DNA of 64,000 bases from Dasypus novemcinctus. Lineage: Eukaryota > Chordata > Mammalia > Cingulata > Dasypodidae. The stretch spans positions 558,001-622,000 of the forward strand of contig NC_080695.1 of assembly GCF_030445035.2 (NCBI RefSeq), given 5' to 3'. This document shows, piece by piece, positions 46,836-59,253 of this stretch. A program made the translations under genes and the position numbers. Every line of letters starts with the position of its first letter. The first letter of the stretch is position 1. The notes under the pieces are model-generated. The model was not told the origin of the DNA. It ran no database searches and saw nothing but the letters and a program-made list of their open reading frames with translations.

Positions 46836-49044
46836 CAGAAGTGTGCAGGGCCCCCCTGGGGCGCTAGCCCACAAGCGGGAGGAAACAGAAGGGGGTCATT
46901 GGGGGCCTAAACGCCCCAGAGGGTGGGGCTGCTGGGGGTCCCAGCCACAGGAGAAAGAAGCCCACCCAGTCCCCACCCGGACCCAGGGCCCACGCCCCCG
47001 CGGGCCACAGCTCAGCCTCGCGGGTGTGCGCCAGCCCCGGGCCCGTGGCCGCCTGCCCTCCCCGGGACCACTGGCCGCCTTCCCTCCCCAGGCCGCACCC
47101 GCCGCGCAGCGGGCCCGAGAGCCGGGGGCCAGGGGCAGGTGAGGGGACACAGCGCCGCGGGGCCAGGGACGGGCACGGGGCGCGGGCGTGCCGGGGGCTC
47201 CCCTGGCAGCGCGGGGGCGTCTGGCCTGGCGCCCCCCACGCCTCTCCTGGGGCGCAGGGAGGGTGCGAGGTCTCGGGGTGGTGGCGAGGGTGGGGCGGTT
47301 CCTCACGACGCAGGGGCAGCGCGGGAGGGTCCCGGGGCCGTCCCTGCTGGGCACGAAACGCCGACGACGCCCCAGGAAGGGGGGCGCCCCCCCACAAGGT
47401 CCCTCCTGCTGCCCCAGGACCTTGGCCCGCCCCCGCGACTACCAGGACCCCCCCTCCCCCCTGCCGCCTTCCAGTGCTCGGCTCCCGGCCCCGGGGAGGG
47501 TCCTTCCCATTGGCTGACCCCCAGTCATGTGACTTCTCCAAGTCCGAGGGAGACCCCCCAGGAGGGCGCCCCAAACTCAGGGAGGGCTCAGAGACTGGAC
47601 ACGCACACAGGCTGGACACGCACACAGCGACAAGCGGGCAGCGTGGCCCAGCGCAGACCCCTGCGGGCCTGGGGGGCGGGGCCTGAGGCGGAGGAGAGGG
47701 AGGGGACCAATGTGGGGGGCCACGAGGCGAGGCCGGGGGCGTGGGCGCTGGGCGTGGGCCATGGAGGCCTGGCTGGGGCGGGGGCGGGGCGTGCGGGCTC
47801 CTCCCGTGTTTGCAGCTGTGAGAGCCTCGGGAGAGGCGGGCTGGGGACTCTCTCCCCGCGTGTCCCTGTCTTATTTCCAGAAGCCACCAGAGCCCCCCAC
47901 CCCCAACTCGAGCCCCGGTGTCAGCACCCTGGGGACCATCTGGGTGCGGAGACAGCCCTGGGGAGAGGGGAGGCTGCTGACCCCGCCCCTGGGACCCGGG
48001 TGGACCCGAGCCTTTAAAACCTGAAATGCCACGTGGGCTCAGAAAGGGGCTCCTGGCAGGGACTGGGGGTGAAGCCCTGGGTGTCCCCAAAAGCTGAGCT
48101 CTGCCTCCCGGGTCCTCAGCAGGCGGCACGGGGGTGAGGGGCTGCCAGGCCCCCGCAGGGGCACTGAGCCTGACTTGCCTTTGAGAAGCAGCACCGCGTG
48201 GGGGGTGAGGAGGGGTGCCCGGGCCCCTCTCCCCAGCCCCTAGAGGCCCAGGATGGACATGTGGAGACCCCCACGGGCTATGCAGCCCCCCAGCCCCCCT
48301 CGGGGCTCTGTGTGTGGACAGAGAGCCCTGTGACCTGGACTCGGTGAGCACTGCCCTGGGAGCACCAGCTGAGGAGCCCCTCGGGGGTGAGCGCGGCCTG
48401 TCCTTCCCACCCGCAGCCCCTCGTGCGAGTCCTGCGGGTCCGTGGGGGTTAGGTAGGGGCAGAGCAGGTGGGAGTGGGCGACCCCGCCCGGGTTTCTCCA
48501 AGTTAACAGGCCTCCCCTGCCCGGCAAGCCCCCTCCTCGGCGTAGACCCCAAAGAGCGGGAGGAGCCTCAGGCCCCAGCCACGCAGCCCTGGCACGCCCG
48601 CCCTCGCACACCAGCCTGCGCACGCCAGCTCACAGCAGTATCCTCGCAATCGCCCGCAGGCGGAAGCACCCACGCGTCCATCCATGCACAAGGGAAGAAC
48701 AAGATGTGCCCGTCCCCACCCGGGACGTGAACTAAGGGCGGAGGTGCTGGCCGGGCCTCCACCCGATGCGCCCTGGAGACAGGGTGCAGGGGAGACGGCA
48801 GGGAGGGCCTGTGCACGTCCAGGCTCCAGCGGCCTCGGGTAGACGCTCGCAGGAGGCAGGAAGGAGATTCCAGGTGACGGGGTGGGGAGGAAGGGGGAGA
48901 TACTGCTCAGGGGGTGGGGGCTTCTGTGGGGGCGGGCGGTGGGGATGAGGGCACGACACTGTGACGCGACTGAGCCCGCTGAATGTAGCTCCACAGTGGT
49001 CTAGTGGGAAATGGAGTTGTTGTTTTTTTTGACTAGTCTTTACC
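46836..49044. other. CpG-rich block without a supported gene
   Basis: Very GC-rich, with long open frames on both strands that overlap each other. None has a recognisable domain or convincing exon structure. It could be a CpG island of an unidentified gene. Confidence 0.4.
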
Positions 49045-49195
49045 AGGCTTTGTTTTTTTTTTTTATTGATTCTGTAAAAATATTACATTAAAAAAAATAT
49101 GAGGACCCATTCAACCCCACCACTCCCCCCCCAGCAACACTCATTCCCATCATCATGACACATCAGAAATGGTGTTTTATGTTCCCCATGAGATG
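49045..49195 (-). mobile_element. Family X retroposon, antisense 3' end fragment
   Basis: TTTTTTTTTTATTGATTCTG, then ATTACATTAAAAAAAATATGAGGACC, matches the complement of the X 3' end. Confidence 0.65.
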
Positions 49196-49930
49196 AAATA
49201 TAAACTAGGAAAGATGGAAAAAGGAGGAGAAACTAGCCACGGGTCTGCGCCCCCTGCCCTTGGCTCACCCCCAGCCCAGCCCCCTCCACCAGCGTCACCC
49301 CTAGAGACGCAGGCTCTGGGCGCAGTGTACCTCGAGAGGGCCAGGCAGGGCGCGCAGCAGAGACCCAAGTCCCTGCAGGGGGACCCTGCTGGCCAACGCA
49401 CCCCACACGGTGGACCTTGGGGGCCACGGCGCACCCGACATGTCCATGGGATGAGCTGCGGAGGGGTCAGTGTGGACCAGACGGGACTTTTAAATCCAAA
49501 GCTGAGAATTTGGTGGCAGGACAGGAGGACATCTCGAGACGTGGCTGGGGACGTGGCCCAGCAAGGAGGGGCGGAGGAGCGTTGGGGGACGCAGGGGCCA
49601 CCAGCTCCCACCCTCCACACCACGGGGTCCGCCGGGGGCCTGTCCCTGTTAGCTCCACACCTGCTCTGGGAAAGAGGAGGAGGAAGGAGAGAGAAAAGGA
49701 AGGACAATAGAAAAGTGGGCGAGAAGGTAAGAAGGGAGGGAGAGGGACGGCAGGGGTCTCGTGCTGGCCACGACACCGAGGCCCGAGCCCCTCACCACAG
49801 CCAGTGTTGCTGGGGCAGCAGCCCAGAAGCCCCCCTGCCCACCTGGGCACCCCTGGAAGGCTCCCCAAAGCGGCCCCAGCACCGCAGGTGCTCCCCCAGT
49901 CCACACACGCACCGCCGTGAGCCAGTTCTC
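49196..49930. other. Intergenic sequence with a purine-rich run
   Basis: A GA-rich run lies at about 49668-49750. No gene is recognised. Confidence 0.5.
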
Positions 49931-49935
49931 CAGAG

Positions 49936-49942
49936 TTTAATG
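49936..49942 (-). terminator. Relic poly(A) signal of pseudogene B
   Basis: TTTAAT on the plus strand (minus ATTAAA) lies beyond the last exon remnant, in the place of the ATTAAA of genes A and C. Confidence 0.5.
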
Positions 49943-50129
49943 AGCCTCAGGCAGCACGTGGGGGTCCCTGGGGTCCTGGTCGCCGCCCCCAGCTCCCCCT
50001 GGGCACCCTCCCTGCTCACCTTCCAGCTCAGGAGAGCGCGGGTGCTGGGAGTCCAGGGCAGGGGTGAGGAGGCAGGGCCAGCCGGATGGGGGAGGAAGCG
50101 GGGTGTCCACGAGGAAGGCGAGGGGCTTC

Positions 50130-52359
50130 CCCCCGCTAGCTGGCCAGTGAGGGATGTACTGGGGATCCAGGACCCGCAGCTCGTCACGCGGGCGTGCACC
50201 CCTGGGAGGCCCTGGTGGGCGCAGAAATGGCCCCAGCTCACGGCGCCCACCTGCAGCCAGGGGCAGCTCCAGCGGCAGACCAGGGGCCCCAGAGTCACGC
50301 TGTGGGGGGGAAAGGACTCACCCGACGTTTCCCCTGCACCCACCCAGCCTGCACCCACCATCACAGGCTGGGGCCAACTCCATGGGTTCGGGGGCATGGG
50401 AGAGGGGGACTGGACAGCACTGGAGGGGGAGCTGAGGGGGCACAGAAGGGGGTTGAGGGCACTGAAGGGGTCTGAGGACACTGGAGGGGGAGCTGCGGGC
50501 AATGAAGGGAGACTGGGGGCGCAAAAGGGGGCTGGGAGAGCATGAGAGGGAAAGGGTGGAGCTGGGGGCACGGAAGGCAGAGGGCAGAGCTGAGGGGCAT
50601 GGAAGGGGGGCTATGGGCACAGAAGTGGGGACGGGGAGAGCATGGGAGGGAAAGGGTGGAGCTGGGGCACACAGAAGAGTGGGGCGGGGTTGCATTGAAG
50701 GGGGAGTGGGGGTACAAAAAGGGGATTGGGGTCCCTGAAGGGGGGCCTGGGGGGCACAGAAGGGGGCCTGGGAGAGCTTGGGAGGGAAAGGGCGGAGCTG
50801 GGGCGCATGGAAGTGGGGCTGGGGGCACCTGGCAGGCGTCGCGGCCCGCGACCTCGGCACGCACACGTCGTCCCTGACGGCCCTCCCGATCTTGTTGCAC
50901 AGCCACCTGCAGTCCTCGGCCCCCATGACCGGCATGTCCACCTCCGGCAGGGGGTGGGCTGGGGGCAGCGGCGCTGTGCGGAGGAACTGGGTGAGCCCGT
51001 GGGGCTGGCCAGGGGGCTCCTGCGCCTTCCTGACGACCGAGAAATGCCTTTTCCTCTGTGCTGGGTCCTCAGCGGATGGGGGGGACCCTGGGACTCAGTT
51101 TCCCCATGTCTGCTCTGAATGGGATCCAGCCACAAGGCACCGAATTCCCCCCAGCTCTGCCACTCAAGGGGCGCAGGGCAGAGGTCCCCCTGCAGTGCCC
51201 CCCAGAGGGCGGGCTTCCCTGGCAGCGGTAGGATGCACGGGGGCCCCAACTCCACCCCGGAGCTGCACCCTCACTTTAAAGCCATCAGCCTCACCCCCCG
51301 CAGACGCCCCGGCACCACAGAGGCCCCGGGCTGCCCCAGGGCAGGCCCAGTCCTGGACACTGCCCACCCAAACTGGGCCCCCACCCACCTCCTCCACGAA
51401 GGGGACCCCCAGGCCCGAGGAGTCACCCATTTCAGTGAAGACCTCGTCCTGGCCTGCCCGCGGCCCCTGACCCTCACTGTCGTCCACGACGTCCCCCAGC
51501 CAGTCCCCAGCACGTCTTCCTGGCGGACACCCTGAGCCAGGTACGCGGGAGGTCAATCGGCCTGATGGCCCCTGAGAGCACCACGGGGGCCTCCAGTTCC
51601 AGCAGGCGACGTCCCCGCCCCTCTCTGCAGACAGGCTGGCGTTGACCTTGGGGTGCCGGATGCCCTGAGTCCCCCTCCTCAGCCGGTCGTGCTCCTGGAG
51701 CCTCAGCTGCCCACCTGACCCTAAAGGCATAAGCTTCCAAATCTTCCCTGGGTGGGGGTAGACCAGAAGCTTCTCAGAGGTGCTGGCTGGGGGCAGGGAC
51801 CCGGGCTCAGTGCAGCAGCGGGGACCCCTCAGGGCCCGGGAGCCTGGGGCCCATGAGCAGGTGAGGGGCCATTCCTTGGGGATGGGGCCCCGAGCAAGCT
51901 CAGCTCAGTTCAAAGATGCACACTCTGGCTGTTCCTCTCCTCCCCTGCCCCATACCCCACCTGGCCCGGGGAACCCCGTTGGAAGCCACTTATGGTTCCA
52001 TGCAGTGGGCAGCGGTCAGCACCCATTGGGGGTGCATGAGGGAGCCCCCACACATGTGCTCCCACTGCCAAGAACTTTGATCATAGAACCTCAGGCTGAC
52101 CTGCCGGGGGACTTCCTGTCTGAGATGATACATCCCCTAACATGCCCCCAGCTTGTGCCCTGGGCCGGGATCTGGGGGAGCAGGTTGAGGGGGTGTCAGG
52201 GGCCCAGGCCACGATCTCCCCAAGCTCAGAGCAAGCCAAGCTCTTCCCCGCCTCCTGGCGGCTGCTCCCAGGGGCCCGGGCAGCCAGGGTGGGTGGTTGG
52301 GGGCAGGACTCACGTGGGGTCACGGGCACAGGTACCCCTGGCAGGGCTGGCTCCTGCAT
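50130..52359 (-). pseudogene. Gene B: mastin-like serine protease pseudogene
   Basis: Exon remnants on the minus strand lie at 52314-52359 (degenerate signal), 51994-52159, 51478-51747, 50829-50973 and about 50130-50299. Recognisable are [17 protein letters not shown] with His57, RLQEHDRLRR, IRHPKVNASLSAE, the catalytic-Asp region and WLQVGAVSWG. Lesions: IVGG is lost; the donor after the His exon is AT instead of GT; one C is missing after the Asp codon (GACGTCGCCTGCTGG); the DD-V-C segment of the fourth remnant is frameshifted; and the GDSGGP area lacks two bases. Exon lengths and splice sites otherwise match gene D, which suggests a mastin-type ancestor. Confidence 0.85.
50380..50828. repeat. 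G-rich diverged minisatellite in the last intron of B
   Basis: Variants of GCTGGGGGCACAGAAGGGG and GGGAGGGAAAGGGTGGAGCTGG recur many times over 450 bp, in about 25-60-bp steps. Confidence 0.75.
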
Positions 52360-53700
52360 CGAGGAGAGGACCCCGCGTGGGCCTCCCTGCAGGACGCGCT
52401 CTTAGCGGGGAGACTGGCACCAAGGAACGTGGGAAATGTGGGGGTGACACGGGGTGCCACTTGGATGGAGGCAGGAGCCCCCCGCCCTGACAGGCACTTC
52501 CCCACTCACGTGCTCCTCCTGGCACCTGGCACCTCGGGAGCCTGGAAGCGGGTCCCACCTGGCGAGGCCGTCTGGACGTCGCCGTGTCCACCCCAGCCAG
52601 CTGAGCCCCGGCGGCCCAGGCCCCCAGCAGGGCCTCCCAGGGGCGGGACCCCGGTCACGTGGCCACACCCAAGCTCGAAAGAAGGGGAGAGGCTCCGCCC
52701 CCTCCTAGAAGCCTAAAACGGAGGGGGATCCAGGCCGGGGCTCCCAGACAGTGACGCCGCCACGCCCCTCCCGCGAACGCGCCCACACCCACGCAGGCAG
52801 CGCTCGTTCTGCGTGGAGCTTCCCCGTCCCCTATTTTAGAAACGTCACCCCGACGCCAAGAGTCAACAGCAGAACTCCCCTGGAGACCCCCCACGTGGCA
52901 CCCAAACCAGACACGCACCCCCGTCCCTCCTACCAGGGTGGAGCCCACCCCCCCCCCACCCAGCTCTCTGCTGACCACCGTGACCCGTGTCCTTCCGCTG
53001 CGCAAAGGGCACCCGGGGGCCGGGACCCGCTCACCGCCCGCCTCGGGCCCGGGATCCGCGCACAGGTGCGCCCCGGGGACGCCAGCGGTGGCAGGTGCCT
53101 GCAGGCGGGGCGGCTCCGGCCTCAGCAGCGGCCAGCTCTGCGCAGGACAAGCTCCCGCCGCCCGCCGCGGACACGCACGGCCCCGCACACGCCACGGGCA
53201 CCGCCTCCTCCTGCCGCCGACGCGCGCCTCCCGAGGCCCCTCCCCGCCCGGGGTCCACTCGTGAGTGAGACTAACGCGGGTTCACGCTCGGTGGCAGGGC
53301 CGGGGCTGGGCGAGGCCGGGGGCGCCGAGGCAGGCGTGCGTTCCGGGGAAGCCCCAACCCTCAGCGATCAGGGCAAGTAACCCGTGGGCGCGGGATTTCT
53401 AAAAACCCACGATGACCGCGAAATCCACGTGTGAAGTGCAGACGGGCTCGCACGGGCCGGGATTGGTGAGGCCGGTGAGGTGAGCTGTGCGGGGCTAGGG
53501 CTGGAGCCTGTCTCCATCCAGCGTTTTGAGAAACCCCAGATGATTGGAAGAAGCAAGACTTGGATTGCACCGATTTTTCCACAGCAGCAATAGATACAAA
53601 CACACAGTGAAGCAATAACTTAGAGTGGTCATGGAGAATGACTCGGACCCCAGCACATTCTCTCCAGGGAAGCGATCAAGGATGAGCAGGGGTGGGTCAG
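52360..53700. other. GC-rich sequence upstream of B, no gene supported
   Basis: CpG-dense at about 53000-53400. Open frames overlap on both strands without recognisable domains. No TATA-like box comparable to those of A, C and D is seen near B. Confidence 0.45.
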
Positions 53701-54329
53701 CAGGCACACCACGTCACCAGCCCTCGTGCCCTCTGAAGCAGTTTAGATAAAGCGCTCGAGTAAACGGGAGATAAATGCCAAGATGCTGCAAGAGGCGTTC
53801 AGTAAAGGAGATGGGTTATCTGGGTGAAGGTTGCTCTTACCTTTAAGGCCAGATAACCCCCAAGAAAAGAGATAATCTACCGGCCATCACCAGGTTAACA
53901 GTCCAGACGGTATCAGCAGGAGGGAAGTGCAGGGCAGATGTGAGGAGCCCAGGGCCTCTTCTCTTACTGAGGTTAGAGAGAGAGCAGTTCTGGAACGGTA
54001 AGGCGGGAAAAGAACCATAAGAGTGGCTGAACCAAGTACTGCAGTAAATTAAGGTGGTCGAAACCAGTGTATGTCAATAATTGTGATAAATACAAAGGGA
54101 ATAAACTCACTAGTTAAAAACAAATATTGAAGGTGGGTACCACCTTCTTGTGCTGTTCACAAGAGAGAAGCATGAGTTTAAAGTAAAAGGAAGGGGGGAA
54201 AGACATCTTACAGGTAACTGCTAGCCAAAAGATAGCAGGGTTCATGAAAATAATTTTTTGATAAATTGAACAAAATTTAAAACTTAACAGTCCAAAAATG
54301 AGGGGACGATCTTTGCAGAACATAGAACA
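53701..54329. other. AT-richer sequence, probably old repeat, unassigned
   Basis: No gene is seen. Parts (54060-54320) look LINE-like but too diverged to assign. Confidence 0.4.
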
Positions 54330-55060
54330 CGTGTGTTCCTAATCTATAAACAGCTCTCCAACTCCATCATGAGAAAACTACCCAATAAAAATTTGGGTAA
54401 GAGATGTGAACAGACATTTTACAAAAAAAGCTTGTGGGTGGCAGATAAGCACAAGAAAAATGTTCGCATCGTTATTCATGAACGTGCAGCTCCTGGAGTG
54501 GCGTTTCTTAAAGCTGACGCAGCAAGCGCCGCCTGGGTATCCACTGTCCACACAGGCGAGAGATGGAAACTTACATCCACGCCAAAACCTGGGGCAAATA
54601 TTTATATTGTCTTTATGCATCATCACCCAAAACTTAACACAAAATTACCTTCAACAGATAAATTCAGGTTTAAAAAATCAGCTAGAAAAAGAAAAGCAGG
54701 GAAACTAACTTTGGTTCATCCGTGTGACATAAAGCAATGGGCAGCTGATGCAGGTGGCAGGTGAGGGGATGTCCTGTGCACTGTGTGAGCTGAAGAACCA
54801 GATTCCGAAGACCGTGTCCGCGGGATTCCACTTACACAGCCTCCTGGAAAGGGTGAAACTAGAGGAACAGAAGAGCACGGGTGCCCAGGGCTGGGGGGCT
54901 GAGAGTGGGGGTGGAGGCGGCTTAGGGTGAGGCAGTTGTTCTGGTCTTGACCGCGGCGGTGGGTGCCCGGCCACGCGCACTCGGCTCATAGTGCCCCGTG
55001 TTTTACGGCTGTAAGTGACACCTCGATAGACCTGACCCCACAGAAGAGTCACGGAAGCAA
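54330..55060 (+). mobile_element. Very old sense L1 fragment (ORF2 3' part)
   Basis: Traces of ORF2 C-terminal sequence are readable: 'GAACAGACATTTTACAAAAAA', 'AAACTTACATCCACGCCAAAACC', then 'CTGGAAAGGGTGAAACTAGAGG' and 'GTGCCCAGGGCTGGGG'. These follow the order of old mammalian L1 3' ends. Confidence 0.6.
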
Positions 55061-55738
55061 CTCTTTGAGAAAATAATTATGAGTAACAGGACCATGAAAG
55101 AAAAGTCTTACACCAACAGCAAAAAACTCCAGGCACAGGTCATTTTAAATGTGAGTTCTAGCGAAATCCCAAGCAATCAAGTGGTCCAGTTTTATAGACT
55201 CTTCCAAAGCAGGGAAAGAGGACCTTGCATGTCCTGTTCTAAGAGGTCGCCGGGACGCAGGTGCCAGCGCTGGGCCCGTATCTTCACAAGGAGGGACGAC
55301 GCACACGTGAGCATCCACCGCGCAGAGGAGCAGGCCGCGCCCGCTCGCGGGGAGAAGGGGCAGCACCTCGGACCCGGTTGGGCAGCGCAGGAAGGCAAGC
55401 GGGTTTATCTAGAGAATCCCTAAGTGCCACTCACCACGGGGACACGCCAACACGGAAGACACACGGTCATCTGCTACAACCCGATGTCGATCCGTCAAGC
55501 AAAAGCTTAATTAACCTCTCGGTAAAGAATTCTAGAAGGAATTTCTCTCGTAGGTAAGGTAAAGCATAGTTATAAAATAAAACCGAGGGGAAACATGATC
55601 TTAAATGCACAATCCTTAGAAGCATTCTTTCTAAAAATAAAATTTAAAGAAAAAGCAAGGAACACCATCCCCCCTTCAATTTAACTTTGTGTTGGAAGTT
55701 CTCGTGGGTGTTATTTTTTAAAAAGAAACTAAAGGGAT
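55061..55738. other. Unassigned sequence, no gene seen
   Basis: The frames are short. It may contain diverged repeat. Confidence 0.4.
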
Positions 55739-56005
55739 AAGGTTTGGAAAGGAGGAAATAAAACTGTCATCGCTTACATGTGGTGTGATCATTTTCCAAT
55801 GATTGGAAAGGACAGTTACATTGTGAGATGTGAGATTAATACATGAAATTCTGTTGTGTTTCTATATGGCAGCAGCAAAAATGAGACAACCCCGTGAAGG
55901 GACGCTGTTTCCACGGTCTCCGAGAGCAGGACTACCCAAGGGGCTGCAGGAATTCCGCGCGGCGGGGTTGTACTGCACGTGAGAATCTCTCTAGCAGACC
56001 CCAGG
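55739..56005 (+). repeat. L1-derived segment, left member of an inverted pair
   Basis: GATGTGAGATTAATACATGA, TTCTATATGGCAGCAGCAAA and GGGGCTGCAGGAATTCCGC recur in reverse complement at about 63740-64000. The first part resembles the RT region of L1. Confidence 0.8.
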
Positions 56006-57539
56006 TCAGCGGGAGACGCCGCGGCCTCGCGCAGAAGGTCACACTTCCCGCTGGACGTGGTTCAGCAGCGCCAGTGTCAGGAGCAGCGGCGGCTTTCACA
56101 GAGCCTCCTTCCCCCGAGAAGCCTTCCTGGGCCCAGGGTAGGGTGTCGGGCTCCCCACCAGCCTGCGCGCCCATTGACGCTCCCCCAGGGGGCCGCGGGA
56201 CCCCCGCCACCCTCCCCTCAGATGCACACTGGTCCCTCCTGGAGCCCACGCTCAGGTGCCACGTCCCCTCCTCTGCCCCTCTGGGCACAGGGCCGCGGAG
56301 AGGGGCTGAGCTGGACCCAGGGGTGGGGGGGGCTCGAGCTACCTGAGCGCCGCATCCCTGCACCGCCGCAGAGCTGAGCCGAGGAGCCACGCCAGCCCCG
56401 GGAGGGGACATGGGGGCCCGGCCTCGGGACAGAGGGCAGGCTCCGGGTCCTTCTCCTCTCGGTGGATTCTTCAGTGCACCCCCACCCCAAGGCCAGGCTG
56501 GGCCTGGAACTGGGGTCCCTTAGAGACACCCGTGGAGGGGGGACTGCAGACACGCCCCCTCCTCCCCAGCCCCTCTCCCCAGCCGGCCTGGCTGTGTCCA
56601 CCCGGCAGGAGGCCCCTAAGACACCACGGGAGGTGGGAACGGGCAGGGCCCAGGAGGGAGGGGTCGGCAAAGGGGTCTTGACCTCGACAGAGCGAACCCG
56701 ACAGACCCGCAGGTGGGGGTTTGTCTGAGGGTCCTGGGCCCACGGCAGGGCCACCGGGAAATGGAGGCAGGGGCCGGGGGATTGGGGAGCCTGAGCTGGC
56801 CCCTCCCGTCCATCTGCCGGGTCTGAGCCCCAAGCAGTCGGAGACCTCTGGAGGGACCCCCAGCCTTGAGCGACTCCCAGGGATCCCAGCACCCCCAAAG
56901 TGGGCATGTGGGGGCCCCTGGAAGGAAGGGGACCCCGGTGGCTGCCCTCCCTGGAGCAGGTGCTGCGGCCCCAGAGCCGACCCCTGAGCGCGTTCCAGAA
57001 GAACCAGGTGCAGCCAGGCCCCCGGGGATCCTGAGCCATGACGGGGGAGGGGGGCCCCCACAGACAGGTCAGGCTCAGGACCCAGGACGCTGCCCCCTCA
57101 CGCCCCACCCCCTGTGTCGCCGTCACACGGGGTCCCGAAGAACCCACCACACTGGCCGTGGCCCGGCCCTGGAGACCCGCCCCCCACCTCGGCTAAACAC
57201 CAGGCCAGCCCCTGCCGGGTCTGCTCCTGGCCCCTCTGTTCTCGGCGCACCCCCGGCCAGTGGAACCCCACCCCCCAGAGTTGTCTTGTCTCGACATGTC
57301 CCCCCAGGAGCCCACGAAGTCACAGCCCTGTCAGCTCCGTGCCCCCAAGGCCGGCGTGCTCAAGAGAAGAGGTGAGAGGAGGGGGCGGGGAGCGCCAGCG
57401 CGTGGCGGGGACACCTGCAGGCAGGGGACGTGGGCCCGGGCACCTCCCCCCATCCTGCCCCGCCCGAGGGGCAGCGCCTGGACCCCCAAGCGCGGCCCCC
57501 ACAGACAAACACACACCACCAGGAGGGGGCTGCTTCGTA
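56006..57539. other. GC-rich intergenic sequence
   Basis: Overlapping open frames on both strands; no domain or exon recognised. Confidence 0.5.
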
Positions 57540-59128
57540 CACGGTTTAATGAGATTCAAGGGGAGTAGAAACCGGGGGTCCCGGCCGTGCCCAGCGCTCT
57601 TGGGGAGACCCCAGCCCCGGAGCCCCCAGGAAGGGCAGGGAAAGGACGAGGCCAGGGGTAGGCGGTCTGTGGGGCAGGGCTGCGGGCAACTCTACTCGCC
57701 TCCAGGGATGGAGCCGGCGGACCCCAAACTCCTGGGCTGGGGGAAGCAGGAGAGGCGGGCCTGGGGTGTTGGTGGGGACAGCGCGGCGATAGCTGCTGTC
57801 ACAGACGTCCCCGTCCTGGCAGGACCGTCACCTCCCCAGGTGAAGAGCCAGGAGAGCGGCTCCACGGGGAGAATCGGGGGGCACGGGGGCCAGGACGTGC
57901 GCCCCGCTCAGGGCAGGGTCCTCAGCAGAGGGGAGGGCCCACGGCCAGGCCCCGGGACGCGGGGGCCCACGGCAGCAGCACGACGGAGGGTTCTCCCCTC
58001 GGAAACCTGTGCTGGGAAAGGAAGGCCCAGGACGCCCCAAGACGGGCGCCAGGAGGGGAATCGCACCTTGGGGGGCCACGTCCCCCCCGGCCCCGAGGCT
58101 CCAGCGGCCTCCGCCCTCGGGCCTTAGCCTGGAGTTCCTCCCCCAGGTGCCTCCGCCTCGAGGGCAGGACACGGAGCCCCCAGGCGCCCACCTGCCACCC
58201 CAGCCTGCCCCCGCTCCACAGGGCACCCCAGAAGACGCAGAGACGATGAACTCTTCCTGGTGCCCCCGCTCCTCCCTCACGGCCCGTGCCCCCCTGGCCC
58301 TCACTTCCAAGGCCGGCGTCCCCCAGCCAGTCCCCCAGCACGTCTTCCTGGTGGAGACCCTGAGCGAGGCAGGCGGGGGGTCTACCGGCCTGACGGGCCG
58401 AGAGCACCACGGGTGGCCTCCGGTTCCAGCAGGCGACGTCCCCGCCCCCTCGGCAGACAGGCTGGCGTTGACCTTGGGGTGCCGGATGACCTGAGTCCCC
58501 AACTCATCCGGTCTTGCTCCTAGAGCCTCAGCTGCCCACCTGGACCCTAAAGGCACAAGCTTCCAAGTCTTCCCTGGGTGGGGGGAGACCAGAAGCTTCT
58601 CAGAGGTGCTGGCTGGGGGCGGGGACCCGGGCTCAGTGCAGCAGCGGGGACCCCTCAGGGCCCGGGAGCCAGGGACCCCACGAGGAGGTGAGGGGCCCGT
58701 CCTTGGGGATGGGGCCCTGAGCAAGCTCAGCTCCGTTCACAGATGCACACCCCCCACCACCCCCGCCCCTCTGCTGCCCCGCCCCGTACCCCACCCAGCC
58801 TGGGGGACCCCTTGGAAGCCACTAATGGTTGCACACAGTGGGTTGTGGTCAGCACTCACTGGGGGTGCACGAGGGAGCCCCCACCCATGTGCTCCCACTG
58901 CCGAGAACTTTGATCATAAACCTGAGGCTGACCTGCCAGGGTGCTTCCTGCCCGAGATGTCATGTGCCCCCACCAGGCCAGGTGAGAAGAGCCAGGTGAG
59001 CCAGGTGAGCCAGGTGAACCATGCCACCCACAACTGGGCAGCACAGGAATTGGACGGGGACAGCACCCACCTGGGGTCACCACGGAGCCTCCCAGGCAGG
59101 GCACGGCCAGGAGCAGCAGCTGCAGCAT
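57540..59128 (-). pseudogene. Gene C: mastin-like serine protease pseudogene
   Basis: Remnants on the minus strand: signal exon 59071-59128 (intact, MLQLLLLAVPCLGGSVVTP), His exon about 58827-58982, Asp exon 58305-58573 and a partial fifth-exon match at about 57790-57870 (G-D-V-C-D-S-S-Y). A last exon is not recognisable, but ATTAAA (plus TTTAAT at 57545-57550) marks the old 3' end. Lesions: the cysteine before GGS is changed to Gly; TGG of Q-W-V-L is TGA; the His-exon donor is AT not GT; and the same single C as in B is missing after the Asp codon. The promoter side is better kept than in B. Confidence 0.85.
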
Positions 59129-59202
59129 CTGGAGGGGAGGCGGGGCTGGGGGGGGGCCAGGGCACCTGGCTGGGAGGGCAGGGAGGGTCAGGGGGATCTC
59201 AC

Positions 59203-59253
59203 CTCCCCAGGTCCCTGCCACCTTCTGCTCTGGGCCCTGGGCGCCCCTTTATC
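59203..59253 (-). promoter_or_regulatory. Gene C relic promoter: TATA-like box and first-exon donor
   Basis: The minus strand reads GATAAAGGGG at 59244-59253 and a GTGAGA donor at 59197-59202. This is the same layout as in gene D. Confidence 0.6.

Noticed and set aside
46864-48552. A 562-codon minus-strand frame
   Set aside because: Low-complexity Pro/Gly/Arg composition, overlapping frames on both strands, no domain.
57560-57780. Catalytic-Ser exon of pseudogene C
   Set aside because: I could not find a GDSGGP-like or SWG-like stretch; only the relic poly(A) signal marks where the gene ended.
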